Assembly: GCA_900541055.1 (NCBI GenBank)
Contig: UQHZ01000001.1
Location: 1-64,000, forward strand
Direction of reading: 5' to 3'
From: an uncultured Collinsella sp.
Lineage (GTDB): Bacteria; Actinomycetota; Coriobacteriia; Coriobacteriales; Coriobacteriaceae
DNA: 64,000 bases
Shown: in pieces, positions 24,822 through 34,386 of the stretch
Numbering within the stretch: position 1 is the first letter of the stretch
Layout: every line of letters starts with the position of its first letter
The notes under the pieces: generated by a model
The model's database searches: none
The model's input: the letters and a program-made list of their open reading frames with translations, nothing else
Told to the model about the DNA's origin: nothing
Made by a program: the position numbers and the translations under genes

Positions 24822-26177
24822 ATGCTTCTGGTCGCTAACGGTTCCGTCTTTACCCGCAACGCTCAGACTCCGTTCATTCCCAACGGTGCGGTCGCTATTG
24901 ACGGAGATACGATCGTCGAAGTGGGCCCCGAGCGCGAGCTCAAGGCCAAGTACCCGGATGCCGAGTACGTCGACGCCCAGGGCAACCTCATCATGCCCGG
25001 ACTTATCAACTGCCACACCCACATCTATTCGGGTCTGGCCCGCGGTCTTGCCATTAAGGGCTGCAACCCCACCAACTTCCTGGAGAATCTTGAGCAGCAG
25101 TGGTGGAAGATTGACGACAACCTGACGCTCGACGGCACCAAGGCCAGCGCCTATGCCACGATTCTGGATTCCATCCGCGATGGCGTCACCACGATCTTCG
25201 ATCACCATGCAAGCTTCTGCGAGATTCCGGGTAGCCTCTTTACCATTAAGGACGCCGCTCAGGAGCTGGGCATGCGTTCGTGCCTGTGCTACGAGGTCTC
25301 CGACCGCCGTGGCCAGGAAAAGTGCGACCAGGCCATTGCCGAGAACGCCGAGTTTGCCCAGTGGGCCGCCAAGGAGCGTCGCGATAACGACAACCACATG
25401 ATCGCCGCAATGTTTGGCGGTCACGCCACCTTTACGCTTTCGGACGAGACCATGGACAAGATGGCCGAGGCCAACAACGGCCTGACCGGCTTCCACATCC
25501 ACGTGTGCGAGGGCATGAACGACGTATGGGATTCCCGCCTCAACCGCGGCGGCATCAGCCCCGTCGAGCGCCTGCTGCAGCACAACCTGCTCGGTCCCGA
25601 CACCATGCTCGGCCACTGCATTCACGTGACGCCCGCCGAGATGGATATCGTCAAGGAGTCCGGCACCTGGCTCGTCAACAACCCCGAATCCAATATGGGC
25701 AACGCTGTGGGCTGCGCCCCCGTGCTCGAGTTCTTCCGCCGCGGCATCCCCGTGTGCATGGGCACCGACGCCTACACCCACGATATGCTCGAGAGCCTCA
25801 AGGTCTTCCTGATTATTCAGCGCCATAACGCCGCTATGCCCAACGTGGGCTGGTGCGAGGCCATGACCATGCTGTTCGAGAACAACGCCAAGATGGCCAG
25901 CAAGTACTTCGATCGCAAGCTCGGTGTGCTTGAGCCCGGCGCTGCCGCCGACGTCATCGTTATGGACTACAAGCCCTTTACGCCGCTGAGCGGGGAGAAC
26001 ATCGACGGCCACATGCTCTTTGGCATGATGGGCAAAAACTGCCGCACCACCATCATCAACGGCCGCGTCCTGTACAAGGATCGCGAGTTCGTTGGCATTG
26101 ATGAGGACAAGATCAACGCGTGGACCATGGCTGAGTCCAAGAAGCTCTGGAGCACGCTCAACGATCGCGCCTACTAA
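24822..26177 (+). CDS. ssnA: SsnA-type aminohydrolase
   Basis: An amidohydrolase-superfamily enzyme of 451 residues with the metal-binding NCHTHIYSG (His65, His67), FHIHVCEG, GHCIHV and GTDAYTHD motifs in order. SsnA occurs almost only in selenium-linked purine clusters beside ygfK and xdhD, and probably hydrolyses or deaminates a purine-derived intermediate. AAGGGAG before the ATG at 24822 sets the start; an upstream in-frame ATG (24804) is less well placed. The stem TCAGAGG/CCTCTGA ends just before the ribosome binding site. Confidence 0.9.
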   Translation: MLLVANGSVFTRNAQTPFIPNGAVAIDGDTIVEVGPERELKAKYPDAEYVDAQGNLIMPGLINCHTHIYSGLARGLAIKGCNPTNFLENLEQQWWKIDDNLTLDGTKASAYATILDSIRDGVTTIFDHHASFCEIPGSLFTIKDAAQELGMRSCLCYEVSDRRGQEKCDQAIAENAEFAQWAAKERRDNDNHMIAAMFGGHATFTLSDETMDKMAEANNGLTGFHIHVCEGMNDVWDSRLNRGGISPVERLLQHNLLGPDTMLGHCIHVTPAEMDIVKESGTWLVNNPESNMGNAVGCAPVLEFFRRGIPVCMGTDAYTHDMLESLKVFLIIQRHNAAMPNVGWCEAMTMLFENNAKMASKYFDRKLGVLEPGAAADVIVMDYKPFTPLSGENIDGHMLFGMMGKNCRTTIINGRVLYKDREFVGIDEDKINAWTMAESKKLWSTLNDRAY

Positions 26178-26325
26178 TTACAAGTAGATTCACGCGCGCC
26201 GGATGTTTCGCCGCATCCGACGCGCGTATAGGCGACCTCCGCGGGGTCGCCGGCGCTGTGCTAGCGCTACACCGTATTTGCGCCCGCCGCGCGGTCTCGC
26301 CGGGCGTTACAGAGAGGAACTCATT
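26178..26325 (+). other. Hairpin-rich spacer between ssnA and ygfK
   Basis: Strong GC-rich stems are CGCGCG-CGGATG with CATCCG-CGCGCG (about 26192-26226) and GGCGACC/GGTCGCC (26231-26251). No reading frame starts here; the ygfK frame extends upstream through it only by chance. The similarity to the spacer before ssnA suggests a common role such as segmental mRNA stability. Confidence 0.4.
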
Positions 26326-29325
26326 ATGAGCGACATCATGAGGCCGATCCCGTTTTCGCAGCTGATGAACTGGATCATCGAGGAGCACAAGACTCAGGGC
26401 GCCGTCTTTGGCGTGCGCAAGATGGTTACGACCAACCAGGAGGGCGCGCTTCCCATTTTTGACGAGCGCATCGAGACTCCGTTTGGCCCGGCCGCCGGCC
26501 CCAATACGCAGCTTGCCCAGAACATCGTGGCATCCTATGTTGCCGGCTCGCGCTTCTTTGAGCTCAAGACCGTTCAGGTTATGGACGGCGAGGAGCTCTC
26601 CAAGTGTGTGAACAAGCCCTGCATCGTGGCGCAGGACGAGTGCTACAACTGCGAGTGGTCGACCGAGCTCGAGGTTCCGCAGGCCTTTGCCGAGTACGTG
26701 AAGGCATGGTTTGCCTGCCACCTGATTGCCCGCGAGTACGGCCTGGGCAGCCCGGATGGCTTTGTCTTTAACATGTCCGTGGGCTATGACCTGGAGGGCA
26801 TCAAGAGCCCCAAGGTCGATGCGTACATTGAGGGCATGAAGGACGCCAGCGGCTCTGACGTCTGGAACGAGTGCCGTGCCTGGGCGCTCGCCAACCTGGA
26901 CAAGTTTGAGCATGTTGACGCCGCGTTTGTCGAGTCCATCCCGGCGCGCGTGTCCAACTCCATCACCGAGTCTACCCTGCACGGCTGCCCGCCGGCCGAG
27001 ATCGAGCGCATCGCGACCTATCTGATCACCGAGAAGGGCCTCAACACCTACATCAAGTGTAACCCCACGCTGCTGGGCTATGAGTTTGCCCGCCAGCGTC
27101 TGAACGAGCTGGGCTTTGACTACATCGTCTTCGATGACACGCACTTCCGCGAGGATCTGCAGTGGGCCGATGCCGTGCCTATGTTCGAGCGCCTGATTGC
27201 CCTGTGCGCCGAGCGCGGCCTGGAGTTTGGCGTCAAGCTGACTAACACGTTCCCCGTCGACGTGACGAGGAACGAGCTGCCTTCCACCGAGATGTACATG
27301 TCCGGCCGTTCGCTGTTCTCGCTGACCATCGAGGCCGCCCGTCGCATTACCGAGCAGTTCGATGGCAAGCTGCGCATCAGCTACTCCGGCGGTGCCACGG
27401 TCTACAACATCCGCGCCCTGTACGATGCCGGCATTTGGCCCGTCACCCTGGCGACCGACGTGCTCAAGCCCGGTGGCTACGAGCGCTTTAGCCAGATGGC
27501 TGGCGAGTTTACCGATCTGGACGGCAAGCCGTTTGAGGGCGTCTCTCTCGACGCCGTGACCGCGATCCAGACCGATTCGCTCACCAACCCGCTCTATAAG
27601 AAGCCGCTGCGCCCGCTGCCCGATCGCAAGGTCGCCGGCAAGAGCCCGCTTTCCGACTGCTTTACCACGCCGTGCCGCACGAGCTGCCCCATCCAGCAGG
27701 ATATTCCCGCCTATCTGGCGGCTGTTGACGAGGGCCGCTACGAGGACGCGCTCAACATCATCATCGAGCGCAACGCCCTGCCGTTCATTACCGGCACCAT
27801 CTGCCCGCATCCCTGCGGCCGTGCCTGCGAGCGTGCGTTCTACGAGCCCGAGGGCGCCCAGATTCGCGCCAGCAAGCTCAAGGCCGCCCGCGAGGCCATG
27901 ACCGCCGTGCTGCCCAAGCTGCGTGCCCAGGCCATCGCAAACGACGGCGAGCGCAACGTTGCCGTTATCGGCGGCGGCCCGGCCGGCCTGGCGACGGCGT
28001 TCTTCCTGACGCGTGCCGGCGTGCCCGTCACCATCTTTGAGGCCCGCGATTCGCTCGGTGGCGTGGTCCGTCACGTGATTCCCGAGTTCCGCATCGCGAG
28101 CGACGATATCTCCCACGATGCCGAGCTCTGCCTGGCCTTTGGCGCCAAGGTGCAGCTCAACGCTCGCGTTGATTCCATTGACGAGCTCAAGGCCCAGGGC
28201 TTCACCGACGTGGTCGTGGCCACCGGTGCCTGGATGCCCTGCTCTGCGGGTTTGGGCGAGGGTGCCGAGCTCGACGTGCTGGAGTTCCTCGAGGCCGCCA
28301 AGAAGGGCGAGAAGCTCGAGCTGGGCGAGGACGTCGTAGTCATTGGCGCCGGCAACACCGCCATGGATGCTGCCCGCGTGGCCAAGCGCCTGGCTGGTGT
28401 GAAGAACGTGCGCCTGGTGTATCGCCGCACCAAGAAGCAGATGCCTGCCGACGAGGAAGAGCTCGATCTTGCTCTTGCCGACGGCGTTGAGTTCTGCGAG
28501 CTACTGGCGCCCAAGGCACTTAACGGCGCCGTGCTGACCTGCGATGTTATGGAGCTCGGCGAGCCGGATGCAAGCGGCCGTCGCAGCCCCGTCGCCACGG
28601 GCGAGACCGTCGAGCTTTCCGCCACCACGGTGATCTGCGCCGTGGGCGAGGGCATCGATGCCAGCCTGTACGACGCCGCGGGCGTCGAGCACGACCGTCG
28701 CGGCCGCCTTGCCGCCACCTCCACCGGTGTCGAGGGCGTCTGGGCCGCGGGCGACTGCCGCCGCGGTCCGGCCACCGTGGTCGAGGCTATCGCCGACGCC
28801 GCCGAGGTCGCTCGTGCCATCGCCGGCGTGGACTTTAACAAGTACGCCGACCAGAATGCTCAGGCCGGCCGCGAGGACGCCTGCTACGAGCGCAAGGGGT
28901 CGCTGTGCCGCGACAAGCGCAACTGCACCAAGACTCGCTGCCTGGGCTGCGGCTCGGTGTGCGAGGTCTGTTGCGACGTGTGCCCCAACCGCGCCAACGT
29001 TGCCATTAAGGTGCCGGGTCTCGCCAAGCATCAGGTCGTCCATGTCGACGGCATGTGCAACGAGTGCGGCAACTGCGCCGTGTTCTGTCCCTACCAGGAG
29101 GGTCGTCCCTACAAGGACAAGCTCACTCTGTTCTGGAGCGAGGAGGACATGGAGAACTCCGAGAACGAGGGCTTCCTGGCCGTGGACGAGGATCACTTTA
29201 AGGTCCGCGTCGCCGGCACGGTCCGCACCGTCTCGGTCGATGCCGTCAACACCGGTCTTCCCGAGGCCGTCCGCCTGACCATCAGGGCTGTGCGCGACAA
29301 CTATTCGTACCTTCTTAAGAAATAG
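26326..29325 (+). CDS. ygfK: YgfK, putative selenate reductase/flavin-Fe-S subunit
   Basis: The 999-residue product has a dihydroorotate-dehydrogenase-like N-terminal barrel (to about 430), then a Cys cluster (CFTTPCRTSCPIQQDIPAYL) and a GltD-type FAD/NAD(P) domain with VAVIGGGPAGLA near 544. The C-terminus carries two Fe-S motifs, CLGCGSVCEVCCDVCP (about 870) and CNECGNCAVFCP (about 910). YgfK is thought to move electrons to or from the molybdenum hydroxylase. AGAGAGGAAC before the ATG at 26326 fixes the start. It is followed 11 bases later by the polyferredoxin. The exact electron donor is not known. Confidence 0.9.
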   Translation: MSDIMRPIPFSQLMNWIIEEHKTQGAVFGVRKMVTTNQEGALPIFDERIETPFGPAAGPNTQLAQNIVASYVAGSRFFELKTVQVMDGEELSKCVNKPCIVAQDECYNCEWSTELEVPQAFAEYVKAWFACHLIAREYGLGSPDGFVFNMSVGYDLEGIKSPKVDAYIEGMKDASGSDVWNECRAWALANLDKFEHVDAAFVESIPARVSNSITESTLHGCPPAEIERIATYLITEKGLNTYIKCNPTLLGYEFARQRLNELGFDYIVFDDTHFREDLQWADAVPMFERLIALCAERGLEFGVKLTNTFPVDVTRNELPSTEMYMSGRSLFSLTIEAARRITEQFDGKLRISYSGGATVYNIRALYDAGIWPVTLATDVLKPGGYERFSQMAGEFTDLDGKPFEGVSLDAVTAIQTDSLTNPLYKKPLRPLPDRKVAGKSPLSDCFTTPCRTSCPIQQDIPAYLAAVDEGRYEDALNIIIERNALPFITGTICPHPCGRACERAFYEPEGAQIRASKLKAAREAMTAVLPKLRAQAIANDGERNVAVIGGGPAGLATAFFLTRAGVPVTIFEARDSLGGVVRHVIPEFRIASDDISHDAELCLAFGAKVQLNARVDSIDELKAQGFTDVVVATGAWMPCSAGLGEGAELDVLEFLEAAKKGEKLELGEDVVVIGAGNTAMDAARVAKRLAGVKNVRLVYRRTKKQMPADEEELDLALADGVEFCELLAPKALNGAVLTCDVMELGEPDASGRRSPVATGETVELSATTVICAVGEGIDASLYDAAGVEHDRRGRLAATSTGVEGVWAAGDCRRGPATVVEAIADAAEVARAIAGVDFNKYADQNAQAGREDACYERKGSLCRDKRNCTKTRCLGCGSVCEVCCDVCPNRANVAIKVPGLAKHQVVHVDGMCNECGNCAVFCPYQEGRPYKDKLTLFWSEEDMENSENEGFLAVDEDHFKVRVAGTVRTVSVDAVNTGLPEAVRLTIRAVRDNYSYLLKK

Positions 29326-29336
29326 GCGAGTCTCTT

Positions 29337-29816
29337 ATGGCCAAATCCATTCAACATAACGTGGCCTACGTTGCCTGCGGAAGCGGTTGCGCCTCCGCAG
29401 GCGGCGACGCCCGCTGCAGCGAAGGCTGCATTGGCTGTGGCGCCTGCGTCACGGCCTGCCCCCACGGCGCCATTGCGCTGGTCGACGGCATCGCCCGCGT
29501 GGATCGCTCAAAGTGCACGGGCTGTGGCCTGTGCGGCATGGCGTGCCCGCAGCGCGTGATTGCCTTCGTTCCCGGCTACCAGAACATTCTGGTGCGCTGC
29601 AACAACACCGATAAGGGCGCCATTGCGCGCAAGATTTGCGACACGAGCTGCATCGGTTGCGGCATGTGCGCTAAAAAGTGCCCTGCCGGTGCTATCCGCA
29701 TCGAGGACAACTGCGCCCATATCGATGGCGCGGATTGCCTGTCGTGCGGCATGTGCGCCGTCGTCTGCCCGCATGGCGCCATCCACGATCGCACCGGCAT
29801 CGCCGCCGGCGTGTAG
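29337..29816 (+). CDS. Polyferredoxin with four [4Fe-4S] motifs
   Basis: The 159-residue protein carries four CxxCxxCxxxC motifs: CIGCGACVTACP, CTGCGLCGMACP, CIGCGMCAKKCP and CLSCGMCAVVCP, plus an N-terminal CGSGC. The arrangement resembles the ferredoxin part of RnfB. Lying between ygfK and the xanthine dehydrogenase gene, it probably carries electrons between them. No membrane anchor is present, so it is cytoplasmic. The ribosome binding site is weak, which suggests coupling to ygfK. Confidence 0.88.
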   Translation: MAKSIQHNVAYVACGSGCASAGGDARCSEGCIGCGACVTACPHGAIALVDGIARVDRSKCTGCGLCGMACPQRVIAFVPGYQNILVRCNNTDKGAIARKICDTSCIGCGMCAKKCPAGAIRIEDNCAHIDGADCLSCGMCAVVCPHGAIHDRTGIAAGV

Positions 29817-29828
29817 AAGGGAATCACC

Positions 29829-32606
29829 ATGGCACAGGAATTCACTTTTACCGTTAACGGCATCGAGCGCACGACGACCCAGAACAAGCCGCTGCTGCGC
29901 TATCTGCGCGACGACCTGCACATCCATTCCGCCAAGGACGGCTGCTCCGAGGGCGCCTGCGGTACCTGCACCATCCATGTGGACGGTGCAGCCGTCAAGG
30001 CGTGCGTGCTGACCACCGCCCTTGCCGCCGGCCGTAACATCGTGACTGTCGAGGGCCTGCCCGAGAACGTGCGCGAGGCGTTTGTGTACGCCTTTGGCGC
30101 CGTGGGCGCCGTGCAGTGCGGCTTTTGTATCCCCGGTATGGTCATGGCAGGTGCAGCGCTGATCGCCGAGGACCCCGAGCCCACCGAGGAACAGATCAAG
30201 TACGCCATCCGTGGCAATGTCTGCCGCTGCACCGGCTACAAAAAGATTATCGAGGGCATCTCGCTGGCCGCTGCGGTGCTCCGTGGCGAAAAGCAGATCG
30301 ACGAGGACCTGGAGCGCGGTGACGACTACGGCGTGGGCAAGCGCGCCTTCCGTATCGACGTGCGCAAGAAGGTGCTCGGCGAGGGCAAGTACCCCGACGA
30401 CATCGACGAGCTCGACCAGCCGGGCCTGACCTACGCCAGCGCCGTGCGCTCCAAGTACCCGCGCGCCCGCGTGCTCTCCATCGATACCTCCAAGGCCGAG
30501 GCCTTGCCCGGTGTGGTGGGTATCCTGCGCGCCGAGGATGTGCCGGTCAACCAGGTCGGCCACCTTATCCAGGACTGGGACGTCATGATTGCCCAGGGCG
30601 ATATCACCCGCTGCGTGGGTGACGCCATCGTTTTGGTGGTCGCCGAGGACGAGGCGACGCTCGAGAAGGCCAAGAAGCTCGTAAAGATCGATTACGAGCC
30701 GCTGGAGCCCGTGCGCAACATCGCCGAGGCCAAGGCCGTCGACGCCCCGCGTCTGCATGACAGTTTCTTTGCCTTTGGCAACACGGTGGAGCTCAAGGAC
30801 AACGTGTGCCAGAGCCGCCATGTGACGCGCGGCGATGCCGCCAAGGCGCTGGCGGAGAGCGCGTTCACCGTGACGCAGCGCTTTACCACGCCCTTTACCG
30901 AGCATGCCTTCTTGGAGCCCGAGTGCGCCGTGGCATTTCCGTACAAGAACGGCGTCAAGGTGCAGTCGACCGACCAGGGTGCCTACGACACGCGCAAAGA
31001 GTGCGCCCACATGTTTGGCTGGGACAACGAGCCCGAGCGCGTGGTTGTAGAGACCATGCTCGTGGGTGGCGGCTTTGGCGGCAAGGAGGACGTGTCCATC
31101 CAGCACCTGGCCGCGCTCGCTGCCTATAAGTTCCAGCGTCCTGTGAAGTGCAAGCTCACGCGTGCCGAGTCGCTCGCGTTCCATCCCAAGCGTCATGCCA
31201 TGGACGGTACCTTTACGCTGGGTTGCGACGCCGAGGGCAACTTTACCGGCCTGGATTGCGAGATCAACTTTGACACCGGCGCCTACGCGTCGCTGTGCGG
31301 CCCGGTGCTCGAGCGCGCTTGCACGCATGCTGTCGGCCCCTACAAGTACCAGAACACCGACATTCGCGGCTTTGGCTACTACACCAACAACCCGCCCGCT
31401 GGCGCGTACCGCGGCTTTGGCGTTTGCCAGTCCGAGTTTGCGCTCGAGAGCCTGATCGACCTGCTGGCAGAGAAGGTCGGCCTGGATCCGTGGGAGATTC
31501 GTTACCGAAACGCTATCGAGCCGGGCGAGGTTTTGCCCAACGGCCAAATTGCCGACTGCTCCACGGCGCTTAAGGAGACGCTGCTCGAGGTCAAGGATGC
31601 CTACTATGCGCATCCCGGACACGCCGGTATCGCCTGCGCCATGAAGAACGCCGGCGTGGGCGTGGGCCTGCCCGATGCCGGCCGCTGCAAGATTCGCGTC
31701 GAGGACGGCGTGGCCGTGGTTTATGCCGCCACGTCCGACATCGGCCAGGGCTGCAACACCGTCTTTTTGCAAGACGTTGCCGAGGCATGCGGCCTGCCGC
31801 TTCGCTGCATCGCCAACGGCGAGTGCTCTACCGAGAACGCTCCCGACTCCGGCACCACGTCTGGCTCGCGTCAGACGGTCGTGACCGGCGAGGCCGTGCG
31901 CGGTGCCGCCTTCCTGCTGCGCGATGCCATGCTTGACATCGAGGCCGGCAAGTCTGCGCCCGCCGCTCCCGTGAGTGCGCATGGCGACGGCGTCAAAATC
32001 GAGTATGACGACGGCCGCGCCTATCAGCTGCGCACGCAGGAGCTCGTCGCCGGCCAGGGTATGCATCCTCAGGATCCCGCGGCCGCCATCAAGGCGCTCG
32101 AGGGATGCGAGTTTGGCTACGTGTACCTGGAGCCGACCGACAAGCTGGGCGCCGACGTTCCCAACCCCAAGAGCCACATCTGCTACGGTTTTGCCACGCA
32201 TGTGGTCATTTTGGACGATGACGGCCGCGTGAGCGAGGTCTATGCTGCGCACGATTCCGGCAAGGTGGTCAACCCCATCTCCATCCAGGGCCAGATCGAA
32301 GGCGGCGTGCTCATGGGTATGGGCTATGCGCTTACCGAGGACTGGCCGCTCAAGGACTGCGTGCCCCAGGCAAGGTACGGTACGCTCGGGCTGTTCCGTG
32401 CGCCCGAGATTCCGGATATCCACGCCATCTACGTGGAGAAGGACGAGCTGCTGCCCGTGGCATACGGCGGCAAGGGCATCGGCGAGATCGCAACGATTCC
32501 CACGGCGCCCGCTGTGCAGAATGCCTATCGCGCGTTTGACGGCAAGCTGCGTCCGGATCTGCCCATGGTGGATACGCCGTACAGCCGCGCCCGTCACCGC
32601 GGGTAG
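29829..32606 (+). CDS. xdhD: Selenium-dependent xanthine dehydrogenase (fused Fe-S and molybdenum domains)
   Basis: A 925-residue fusion. The N-terminal plant-type [2Fe-2S] domain has Cys39, 44, 47 and 59 (CSEGACGTC), and a second [2Fe-2S] site has Cys97, 100, 132 and 134 (CGFC, CRC). From about 170 onward is the molybdopterin hydroxylase part, with GGGFGGKED, GAYRGFGVCQSEFALE, the glutamine-type GQG loop and the catalytic Glu of GGKGIGE (Glu886). There is no FAD domain, so YgfK and the polyferredoxin must connect it to pyridine nucleotides. The yqeB, yqeC and xdhC genes downstream fit a selenium-dependent cofactor. Confidence 0.92.
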   Translation: MAQEFTFTVNGIERTTTQNKPLLRYLRDDLHIHSAKDGCSEGACGTCTIHVDGAAVKACVLTTALAAGRNIVTVEGLPENVREAFVYAFGAVGAVQCGFCIPGMVMAGAALIAEDPEPTEEQIKYAIRGNVCRCTGYKKIIEGISLAAAVLRGEKQIDEDLERGDDYGVGKRAFRIDVRKKVLGEGKYPDDIDELDQPGLTYASAVRSKYPRARVLSIDTSKAEALPGVVGILRAEDVPVNQVGHLIQDWDVMIAQGDITRCVGDAIVLVVAEDEATLEKAKKLVKIDYEPLEPVRNIAEAKAVDAPRLHDSFFAFGNTVELKDNVCQSRHVTRGDAAKALAESAFTVTQRFTTPFTEHAFLEPECAVAFPYKNGVKVQSTDQGAYDTRKECAHMFGWDNEPERVVVETMLVGGGFGGKEDVSIQHLAALAAYKFQRPVKCKLTRAESLAFHPKRHAMDGTFTLGCDAEGNFTGLDCEINFDTGAYASLCGPVLERACTHAVGPYKYQNTDIRGFGYYTNNPPAGAYRGFGVCQSEFALESLIDLLAEKVGLDPWEIRYRNAIEPGEVLPNGQIADCSTALKETLLEVKDAYYAHPGHAGIACAMKNAGVGVGLPDAGRCKIRVEDGVAVVYAATSDIGQGCNTVFLQDVAEACGLPLRCIANGECSTENAPDSGTTSGSRQTVVTGEAVRGAAFLLRDAMLDIEAGKSAPAAPVSAHGDGVKIEYDDGRAYQLRTQELVAGQGMHPQDPAAAIKALEGCEFGYVYLEPTDKLGADVPNPKSHICYGFATHVVILDDDGRVSEVYAAHDSGKVVNPISIQGQIEGGVLMGMGYALTEDWPLKDCVPQARYGTLGLFRAPEIPDIHAIYVEKDELLPVAYGGKGIGEIATIPTAPAVQNAYRAFDGKLRPDLPMVDTPYSRARHRG

Positions 32607-32673
32607 GGTAGAGCGCAGACGGCATTGCTGACGGGCTGTTCGCGCTCAACACCAACTGTATATGCTGTGCCTT

Positions 32674-32711
32674 TGGCCCCAGCTCCATCGCGAGCCGGGG
32701 CCTTTTGTTTG
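32674..32711 (+). terminator. Terminator after xdhD
   Basis: GGCCCC-GCTC and GAGC-GGGGCC arms around CATCGC, followed by TTTTGTTT, about 70 bases after the xdhD stop. It ends the permease-ssnA-ygfK-xdhD operon and separates it from the hairpin array. Confidence 0.88.
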
Positions 32712-32725
32712 GAGCGCCTCCGCAT

Positions 32726-33047
32726 GCGGAAACTGTGTCCCGGAATCCAGCTTCGGAACGGGATGAACTTTCCCAACGGGGCCGCATGCGGAAACTGCGT
32801 CCCGGAATCGTGCCTCAGAATGGGATGTGTTTTCCGCTGGCCGGCCGTTTGGAAAGTGCATCCCAGTTTGAGCGTTTATTCCGGGATGCGGTTTCCGCTG
32901 AAGGACTCAACCGGAAAGCACGACCCGTTCCGAGACCTGATTCCGGGACACGCTTTCCGCTAGGCCCGCCATCCGGAAAGTGCGTCCCGTTTTGAGCGTC
33001 CAGGCTGGGACGCGCTTTCCGTTGGCGTGGCCGTTGGGAAAACGCGG
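32726..33047. repeat. Tandem array of ~62-nt palindromic units, array 1 (five units plus a half)
   Basis: Five units start at about 32726, 32788, 32851, 32913 and 32975, with a degraded half unit at 33035. Each is a 47-50-nt hairpin with a left arm like GGAAACTGCGTCCCGGAATC and a right arm like GGGACGCGCTTTCCG, then 12-15 variable bases. Stem bases near the closing end (GGAAA with TTTCC) never change, while middle positions and loops vary. The same unit and period recur at 34387-34622, on the other side of the gene at 33094-34092. No reading frame crosses it. Confidence 0.85.
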
Positions 33048-33093
33048 CCCAGATAGGGGGAATGCGATTCGGCGATGCTAGGCCTAACAGCTC

Positions 33094-34092
33094 CTACAGG
33101 TCCACCTCGTTGAGCCATGTCGGTAGAGCGGTCTGCCGGATGCCTGCCGTCTGCAGCTTTTTGGCGAGCATTCCTGCCGAGCGGACCTCGTTCATGGTAA
33201 AGCGCAGCAGAGGGTGGCCGTAGAGCGATAGGTGCGCCTCGCGCTGTCGTTCGGCAACGAGCGCCTCGGCGGTGGTGCGCCCGGCTAACATGGCCTGGTC
33301 GGTATATTTGACGAACCCGTCGAGCTCGCCCAACGTGAGCTCCCGCGCCTGGCGCTCCCAGGCAAAGTCCGTTCGCATAGTCTCGGTCGAATCGAAGGGG
33401 TCCGTCAACTCGTATTGAAGCCAGTCGGGCGCAAAGCCCGTCTCGATCATGACGGCTCGGGCGACCGATTCCCCGCCGCTCTCGGCGCGGGCGTCGGCAT
33501 ATCGAAGCGTTGTGAGGGCGGTGCGAATCGCGCGACCATTGCGGGCAGTCGCTCGTTGCTCAACGGTCTCCATCAGCTGTTCCGGCGCAAGGCCGAGCTT
33601 TGAGATCGCCGAATCGGCAATGGGCATGCCGTCGGCAAAACCAGTTTGCAGCAGGCAATCTGTGGCCGTTTGGATGGGCGGCGTTACCGATATGCCGGCT
33701 CTGCGTATTGCTCCGGCCGGCTCAATCTGGTGTCGCTGAATATGTGCGCCCGGACGAGCCGACGGCTTTGTCGAGCTGCAAACATGCACGACGTTCAGGT
33801 GTCGCCACGAGACCTCGAGCCCCAGCAGGCAAGCTGCCGAAAACGAGCAGAACGTCCAATCGGGGTGGGTGACCGCAAGGGCGCGGAGGATTTCGCAATG
33901 GCGTTGCGCACGGTTGAGCTCATCCCAGCGCGTTTTTCGTGCAAACAACCCCGGCATGGGCGAGACAACCGTGCCGCCGGTGCGCCGAAGGAGCGCTTTT
34001 CGGATCGCCGTGCTCGGGGGAATCAGACAGCGCCCCTCTTGTTCGGCTTGAGTGAGCAGTTGGTCGATGAGCTGGTCATTGCAATGGGTCAT
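33094..34092 (-). CDS. AbiEi-like winged-helix protein with PD-(D/E)xK nuclease-like C-terminus
   Basis: The 332-residue product begins like type IV antitoxin AbiEi proteins: a winged helix (about 5-60, GGTVVSPMPGLFARKTRW) and SFSAACLLGLEVSW. From about 205 it resembles DUF559/Vsr-type nucleases: SGGESVARAVMIETGF, then RTDFAW (Asp242) and GELDGFVKY (Glu256, Lys262), the D...ExD...K pattern of PD-(D/E)xK enzymes. This two-part protein is common in actinobacteria but has no proven function. No cognate AbiEii toxin lies beside it. Hairpin arrays flank it on both sides at 47 and 294 bases. Confidence 0.65.
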   Translation of the reverse strand: MTHCNDQLIDQLLTQAEQEGRCLIPPSTAIRKALLRRTGGTVVSPMPGLFARKTRWDELNRAQRHCEILRALAVTHPDWTFCSFSAACLLGLEVSWRHLNVVHVCSSTKPSARPGAHIQRHQIEPAGAIRRAGISVTPPIQTATDCLLQTGFADGMPIADSAISKLGLAPEQLMETVEQRATARNGRAIRTALTTLRYADARAESGGESVARAVMIETGFAPDWLQYELTDPFDSTETMRTDFAWERQARELTLGELDGFVKYTDQAMLAGRTTAEALVAERQREAHLSLYGHPLLRFTMNEVRSAGMLAKKLQTAGIRQTALPTWLNEVDL

Positions 34093-34386
34093 GAGCTACC
34101 GCCTCCTTTTGGGTAGCAAAAACGTATCAGCTGGAACTTGCCGCTCAGCTGACCAAAAGCTGACCAAAATCTAACCATGCAGGTAGATGGCCTGGTTTTG
34201 GCGTCATTTTTTGAAGCTGAATCGGTGGGCGGTAATCGGCGACCTTGAACGGTAGCGAGTTATGAAGAATGGGTAAGTTTCGGGACGTGTACTTTTTTGA
34301 AAAAGAGCATTCTATCTGCTGTTTTGTGTCTCTGGATCGTATATTTGAAGGCATGTGATAAGGGCTGCAGGTCGTCGTCTGTGTCG

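Noticed and set aside
29508..32597. 1029-codon minus-strand frame opposite xdhD
   Set aside because: Long only because of codon bias in xdhD; its translation is low-complexity and matches nothing.
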